A stretch of DNA of 64,000 nucleotides, from NCBI GenBank assembly GCA_900541725.1, contig UQLB01000002.1:69468-133467 (forward strand). Direction: 5' to 3'. The position numbers were made by a program, and so were the translations under genes. Positions 59,953-64,000 of the stretch are shown piece after piece. Numbering within the stretch: position 1 is the stretch's first letter; each line of letters begins with the position of its first letter. Under the pieces are notes generated by a model. That model did not search any database and was not told where the DNA came from. It worked only from the letters and a program-made list of their open reading frames with translations. The DNA comes from an uncultured Collinsella sp. (GTDB taxonomy: Bacteria; Actinomycetota; Coriobacteriia; Coriobacteriales; Coriobacteriaceae).

Positions 59953-62211
59953 TTACGCTTTCTTGGCAGGAGCCTTAACGGCAGCTGCCTTAGCCTTGGG
60001 AGCAGCCTTTTTGGTCGCCGCTTTCTTGGCCGTGGTCTTGGAAGCGGTCTTAGCGGCGGGCTTGGCAGCCTTCGCCTTAGCCGGAGTCTTCTTAGCAGCC
60101 GCGGCCTTGGGCTTTACCGAGGACGCACGCTTGCGCGTCGCCTTCTTGGGAGCCTCGACCACGGGCGGCTTATAGCTACTGGGACCGCGGCGCTTAAGCA
60201 CCACGCCTGCCAGGCCGGGCACCTTCATCTCGATGGAATCCATCTGCCCGTTCCAGGGATAGGGTTCGCTCGAGCAGGTGTAGGGCTCCTCACCGGCGTA
60301 TCCGCTGCCACCGAACTCGGGACGGTCGGAATCAAAGATGACCTCCCAGTCACCCTCGCGCGGCACGCCCACACGGAAGCTCTCATAGCTCGCCGGATCA
60401 AAGTTGATCAAGATCACCAGGTCGTCATCGACGTCCTCGCCCTGGCGTACAAAGCTCACGATGGACTGCTTGGAGTTATCCGCGTCGATCCAGGTAAAGC
60501 CGTCGTCGGTGTAGCCGCGCTCGTACAGGGCGGGCTCGGCGGTGTACAGGTGGTTGAGCGCCTTAATGAACGCCTGATGATGGCGGTGGGTCTCGTACTC
60601 CTCGGTCAGGAACCACTGGATGGACTCGTAGTAGCGCCATTCAATAAACTGGCCGATCTCGTTGCCCATAAAGTTGAGCTTGGCACCGGGGTGCGTCATC
60701 TGGTAGAAGGCCAGCGTACGCAGACCGGCAAACTGGCGCCACCAGTCACCCGGCATGCGGCCGATGAGCGAGCACTTGCCGTGCACGACCTCGTCGTGGC
60801 TCAGCGGGCAAATAAAGTTCTCGGTAAAGGCGTACATGATGGAGAACGTGAGTAGCCCGTGGTTGCCGGGGCGCCATGGAAAATCGGTCTGCATGTAGTG
60901 CAGGGTGTCGTTCATCCAGCCCATGTCCCACTTGTAGTGGAAGCCCAGGCCGCCGTCCTGCGGCGGGTAGGTCACGAGCGGCCACGCGGTGGACTCCTCG
61001 GCCATCATCATCACGTCGGGGTAGTGCGCCTCCACGGCGCAGTTGACCTGGCGGATAAACGCGCTGGCGTCCAGGTCTTCCTCGGTTCCGTACTTGTTGA
61101 ACTTCTTTTGGCCCGGATCGTCGATGCCAAAGTTGAGGTACAGCATGCTGGACACGCCGTCCATGCGAATGCCGTCCACGTGGAAGTTCTCGAGCCAGTA
61201 CAGCACGTTAGAGACCAGGAAGGAGCGGACCTCGCCGCGGGCGAAGTCGAACTTGTGCGTGCCCCAGTTGGGGTGAATCTCGTGCTCAAACAGCATGTGG
61301 CCGTTAAAGGTGGCAAGGCCGTGGGAGTCGGCGCAAAAACCGCCGGGCACCCAGTCCATGATCACACCGATGCCCGCCTCGTGGCACGCATCGATAAAGT
61401 GCATGAGCTGCTGTGGGTTGCCATAGCGCGACGTTGCAGCATAGTAGCCAGTCGTCTGGTAGCCCCAGGAGCCATCGAAGGGATGCTCCATAAGCGGCAT
61501 GACCTCGATATGCGTGTAGCCCATGTCGCGCACGTAGTCCACGAGCTCCACCGACAGGTCGTCGTAGGTGTAAAACTCGCCGCGCTGCGCGGGGAAGGGA
61601 TCCATGGGGCCGGGGTAGTTGCCGTACTCGTCCGGCTCGCCCTGCGGTGCGTCGCCGTGGCGCTTCCACGAGCCAATGTGCACCTCGTAGATGTTAAGGG
61701 GCTGCGACATGTGGTTATGGCTCGCACGGCGCTTAAGCCACGCGGCGTCGTTCCACTGGTAGCCATCGAGGGTCCACAGCACGCTGGCGGTACCCGGAGG
61801 GCACTCGGCCTTAAAGGCGTACGGATCGGCCTTATAGAGCTTTTTGCCCTCGTTGGTCTCGATAAGGTACTTATAGAGCTGACCCTGCTCGGCACCAGGA
61901 ATAAAGCCTTCCCAAATAGCGCTTGTATGCATGGGCACCAGCGGGTTGGCTTGCTCATCCCAGTCGTTAAATTCGCCAATGACGTGGACGCTCTTTACGT
62001 CGGGCGCCCAAACGCAAAAGCGCCAGCCACGCGTACGGTTCTGCGTGTCGGGGTGCGCGCCCATCTTTTCCCAGCTGCGCTCCCATGTGCCGATGCCAAA
62101 CAGGTAGACATCGTCCTTGGTGAGCTCCGGTGCATGCGGGGCGGCTTTACGGGTGGCGGGCTTTTTGGTTGCTGGCTTTAGCTTTGTATCGCTCACGTTT
62201 GATCCCATCAT
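59953..62211 (-). CDS. glgB: 1,4-alpha-glucan branching enzyme with basic Lys/Ala tails
   Basis: Makes alpha-1,6 branches in glycogen. About 750 residues. An N-terminal basic stretch (KLKPATKKPATRKAAP) precedes a CBM48 domain (RFCVWAPDVKSVHVIGEFNDW). GH13 follows with EVMPLMEHPFDGSWGYQTTG, the nucleophile Asp in GIRMDGVSSML, the acid Glu in MMAEESTAWP and LPLSHDEVVHGK. The last 70 or so residues are low-complexity, KKATRKRA then AAAAKKTPAKAKAAKP and AKKAATKKAAPKAKA, ending APAKKA, like the tail of GlgA. The start is uncertain: two ATGs at 62211/62208 lack a ribosome site, and a GTG at 62196 is possible. First gene of the glg operon. Confidence 0.93.
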   Translation of the reverse strand: MMGSNVSDTKLKPATKKPATRKAAPHAPELTKDDVYLFGIGTWERSWEKMGAHPDTQNRTRGWRFCVWAPDVKSVHVIGEFNDWDEQANPLVPMHTSAIWEGFIPGAEQGQLYKYLIETNEGKKLYKADPYAFKAECPPGTASVLWTLDGYQWNDAAWLKRRASHNHMSQPLNIYEVHIGSWKRHGDAPQGEPDEYGNYPGPMDPFPAQRGEFYTYDDLSVELVDYVRDMGYTHIEVMPLMEHPFDGSWGYQTTGYYAATSRYGNPQQLMHFIDACHEAGIGVIMDWVPGGFCADSHGLATFNGHMLFEHEIHPNWGTHKFDFARGEVRSFLVSNVLYWLENFHVDGIRMDGVSSMLYLNFGIDDPGQKKFNKYGTEEDLDASAFIRQVNCAVEAHYPDVMMMAEESTAWPLVTYPPQDGGLGFHYKWDMGWMNDTLHYMQTDFPWRPGNHGLLTFSIMYAFTENFICPLSHDEVVHGKCSLIGRMPGDWWRQFAGLRTLAFYQMTHPGAKLNFMGNEIGQFIEWRYYESIQWFLTEEYETHRHHQAFIKALNHLYTAEPALYERGYTDDGFTWIDADNSKQSIVSFVRQGEDVDDDLVILINFDPASYESFRVGVPREGDWEVIFDSDRPEFGGSGYAGEEPYTCSSEPYPWNGQMDSIEMKVPGLAGVVLKRRGPSSYKPPVVEAPKKATRKRASSVKPKAAAAKKTPAKAKAAKPAAKTASKTTAKKAATKKAAPKAKAAAVKAPAKKA

Positions 62212-62432
62212 GACGCGGCAGCGTGTTGCCTTGGTGACTAGATGCGAAAGGTCCAAGGCTGCACGAATCGAAGGGACGGCGATAGTTCTATGATTCGTTC
62301 CACCTCGCGTGCTCGGTGGAACTTTCGGCAGAAACTACGATAACACCTGTACGTTAGTTTTATGGACGAAAGCGGATTTGCGGGGGCGTTTAATCGGTAA
62401 GCGACATGTTTATACCACTGGCAGAATTGCAA

Positions 62433-62520
62433 TGGTAAAACCCTTGACAGTTTTACCAATTAGGGTTTCAAAACTGATAGGCTTACGTTTGGTAAAACGT
62501 TTTTAGCAGGTTGTTTACCA
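62433..62520 (+). promoter_or_regulatory. Repeated TGGTAAAAC operator-like sites upstream of the HAD gene
   Basis: TGGTAAAAC (62433-62441) and its reverse complement GTTTTACCA (62450-62458) flank CCTTGACA. A second TGGTAAAAC (62490-62498) faces TGTTTACCA (62512-62520), one mismatch off. The second also reads GGTAAAACGTTTT with a CG centre like a LacI-family operator. They lie in the 331-base divergent space between glgB and the HAD gene, which has no gene and no other clear signal apart from a TTGACA at 62444-62449. Confidence 0.6.
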
Positions 62521-62542
62521 TTTGACATCGAAAGGTTCGTTT

Positions 62543-63232
62543 ATGTCCCATACCGCCGCTCCCAAGGTTGCTTTTATTTTCGATTGCGACGGCACGCTAG
62601 TTAATAGCACCCCCGTTTGGGCCTATGCCCAGCCCGAGTTATTGCACCGCCACGGAGTTGATGTGACGGTCGACGATTTTGCCCAGTTTGAGCATTTGTC
62701 GCTGGAGGCTGAGTGCCAGGCCTACCACGACACCTGGGGCATTGGCGCGAATGGCGAGGAGTTGTACCGCGAGCTGAGCAATATTCTGATTGATGGGTAC
62801 TCCAAGGTGCCGCCGCGCAAGGGTCTCCTGGCATTTTTGGAGCAGGCGAAGGCGGAGGGCATTGCCATGTGCGTGGCTACATCCACGCCGGCCGAGCTGG
62901 TGCAGTCTGCGCTCGCTGGTGCCGGGCTCGACGCTTACATGGAGTTTGTTACCACGACGGGCGAGGCAGGACGCTCCAAACAGTTCCCCGATGTGTACGA
63001 GCTGGCGTTGCGCCGCCTGGAGGAGCGCCATGGGCACAAGTTTGAGCGCGCTTGGGTGTTTGAGGACGCCGTCTTTGGCCTAAAGAGCTCTGGCTCCGCC
63101 GGCTTTAAGCGCGTGGGCATCTATGATCCGCACGGCCGCATGAAGCGCGACGACGTGCGCGACAACTGCGATATCTTTATCAACAGCTACGAGGAGCTGG
63201 ATCTACCCCGCGTGCTTTCGTTTGAGGGATAG
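62543..63232 (+). CDS. HAD-family (subfamily IA) phosphatase, possibly beta-phosphoglucomutase-like
   Basis: A 229-residue cytoplasmic hydrolase or mutase with the HAD core: nucleophile in FIFDCDGTLVNSTP, a helical cap (about 20-90), motif II in VATSTPAELVQ, Lys in GRSKQFPDVY and acidic motif in WVFEDAVFGLKSS. GAAAGG precedes the ATG at 62543. It lies divergent from glgB behind putative LacI-type operators, so a sugar-phosphate substrate linked to glucan use is plausible, but the substrate is not known. Confidence 0.85.
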   Translation: MSHTAAPKVAFIFDCDGTLVNSTPVWAYAQPELLHRHGVDVTVDDFAQFEHLSLEAECQAYHDTWGIGANGEELYRELSNILIDGYSKVPPRKGLLAFLEQAKAEGIAMCVATSTPAELVQSALAGAGLDAYMEFVTTTGEAGRSKQFPDVYELALRRLEERHGHKFERAWVFEDAVFGLKSSGSAGFKRVGIYDPHGRMKRDDVRDNCDIFINSYEELDLPRVLSFEG

Positions 63233-63241
63233 GCGAGGGCT

Positions 63242-63907
63242 GTGGCTTGCAAGGTATTAGTTGTCTGCGGCTCGCCCGTGGTGGCGAGCACAGATCTGTT
63301 GCGGAGGCTAGCGGGGGAGTGCGACCACGTTGTCACCGTGGACCGCGGGCTCGACGCACTGCTGGGCGCTGGCCTGGCCTGCGACGTATATGTGGGGGAT
63401 GCCGACACGGTGAGCGACGCGGGTCGTGCTTTGGTCGATGCCGCCGAAGCCTTTGAAGTAGAGCGCCACGACCCGTACAAGGACTATACCGATCTGGCGC
63501 TGGCGCTCGATTCCGTCCGTCGTCGCTGGCCGGGTGCAGAGGTTGTGGCAACCTGTGCTACGGGCGGCCGTCCGGACATGGCGCTTTCCGTACTGGGGCT
63601 GCTCGCGGGCTACGTGGATTCCTCAGTCTGGATTGCCGAAGACGAGACCACGGCCCGCATTCTTCACGGAGGCGAATCGTGGACCATTAAGGGCGCCGAA
63701 GGCAAGACGTTCTCCATCATTGCTATAGCCCCCAACACCGAGGTAAGCGAACACGGCCTAGAGTGGGAACTGGATCACGCCCCGCTGGGCCTGTTAGCCG
63801 ATACCGGCATTAGCAACATAGTAAGATCAACTGCAAAGATAACCGTCCATGTCGGAACTGCGATAGCGTATTTGTTGCGTGAGGGTTTTATCGGGACGGT
63901 GGGTTAA
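63242..63907 (+). CDS. thiN: Thiamine pyrophosphokinase
   Basis: Transfers pyrophosphate from ATP to thiamine. The 221 residues show VDRGLDALLGAG, VYVGDADTVSD, YKDYTDLALAL and ATGGRPDMALSVLG, the conserved blocks of the family. The C-terminal beta domain is complete (SIIAIAPNTEVSE). A GTG start with GAGGG before it lies 9 bases after the HAD gene, so both are probably one transcript. Its stop lies at the edge of a palindrome. Confidence 0.92.
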   Translation: MACKVLVVCGSPVVASTDLLRRLAGECDHVVTVDRGLDALLGAGLACDVYVGDADTVSDAGRALVDAAEAFEVERHDPYKDYTDLALALDSVRRRWPGAEVVATCATGGRPDMALSVLGLLAGYVDSSVWIAEDETTARILHGGESWTIKGAEGKTFSIIAIAPNTEVSEHGLEWELDHAPLGLLADTGISNIVRSTAKITVHVGTAIAYLLREGFIGTVG

Positions 63908-63942
63908 TTGACTTATTTTGCCGAAGTCAAAATAAGTCAATT
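63906..63942. repeat. Perfect palindrome at the thiN stop
   Basis: AATTGACTTATTTTG pairs perfectly with its reverse complement over 15 bases around CCGAAGT. It starts in the thiN stop codon. AT-rich arms differ strongly from the surrounding GC-rich sequence. Confidence 0.85.
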
Positions 63943-63959
63943 CAGCCCCATTACAGTTT

Positions 63960-63986
63960 GAGTCGTCCGAAAGGGCGGCTCTTTTC
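63960..63986 (+). terminator. Rho-independent terminator after thiN
   Basis: GAGTCGTCC pairs with GGGCGGCTC (with wobble) around GAAA, followed by TTTTCC. The last 14 bases of the window hold nothing recognisable. Confidence 0.85.
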
Positions 63987-64000
63987 CGTTGCATGGTTAT

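Noticed and set aside
57261..59978. A 905-codon open frame on the plus strand opposite glgP
   Set aside because: It mirrors the glgP codons in a GC-rich gene, has no ribosome site at a sensible start and reads as low-complexity Val/Gly/Leu/Asp repeats. A shadow frame.
1..64000. CRISPR arrays, prophage or plasmid functions, rRNA genes
   Set aside because: No regularly spaced direct repeats, phage structural genes, replication initiators or rRNA sequence were seen. Repeats here are single palindromes, not arrays.

Overview
The window looks like the chromosome of a high-GC Gram-positive gut anaerobe of the Coriobacteriia, most like Collinsella. This is inferred from gene content and style: PEP-phosphotransferase genes, a glgB-glgP-glgC-glgD-glgA glycogen cluster, an iron-sulfur serine dehydratase, the oxygen-independent cobalamin pathway, CCA-encoding tRNA genes and strong AGGAGG-type ribosome sites. 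No database search was possible, so the taxonomy is an inference.

Layout. (1) 1-6.4 kb, + strand: the 3' part of a fructose-type PTS permease, HPr, enzyme I and two tandem 1-phosphofructokinase-like kinases, with terminators between them. (2) 6.5-10.4 kb, + strand: CCA-adding enzyme, two tRNA-Glu(CTC) genes, a flippase-like membrane protein and a TetR regulator. (3) 10.4-32.5 kb: a cobalamin island whose composition is visibly richer in CGCG than the flanks, bounded on the left by an IS3-type and on the right by an IS21-type transposase remnant. Its left arm (- strand, 16.0 to 10.5 kb) sits behind a cobalamin riboswitch and encodes an exported CbiK-type cobaltochelatase lipoprotein, a small lipoprotein, a substrate-binding lipoprotein with a NEAT-like N-terminal domain, a FecCD permease and an ATPase with an extra C-terminal domain. 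Its right arm (+ strand, 16.5-32.3 kb) is a tightly overlapping run of 17 genes or remnants for corrin ring synthesis, adenosylation, side chain and nucleotide loop. In it cbiL survives only as a 77-codon internally deleted remnant. (4) 32.5-41.2 kb, - strand: a MacB-type exporter, a membrane-anchored L,D-transpeptidase, serine dehydratase and metK. (5) 41.4-48.7 kb, + strand: gltX, priA, def, fmt and rsmB. (6) 48.8-62.2 kb, - strand: a FmdB-type zinc ribbon, a GH13-GH77 fusion and the glycogen operon. Both GlgA and GlgB carry long Lys/Ala/Thr-rich, histone-H1-like tails. (7) 62.5-64 kb, + strand: a HAD phosphatase behind repeated operator-like sites, and thiamine pyrophosphokinase.

Many intergenic spaces hold long imperfect or perfect palindromes. 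One family (three copies) shares a GTGAAATA-containing stem. A second family (two copies) shares a core with compensatory stem changes, flanked by unrelated but self-complementary outer arms. Three further long palindromes have other cores.

The best candidate for a less-described system is the riboswitch-controlled, extracytoplasmic cobaltochelatase plus lipoprotein/ABC locus, next to a corrin operon whose first methyltransferase is deleted. Other strong leads are the histone-like tails on the glycogen enzymes and the core-conserved, arm-variable palindromes.
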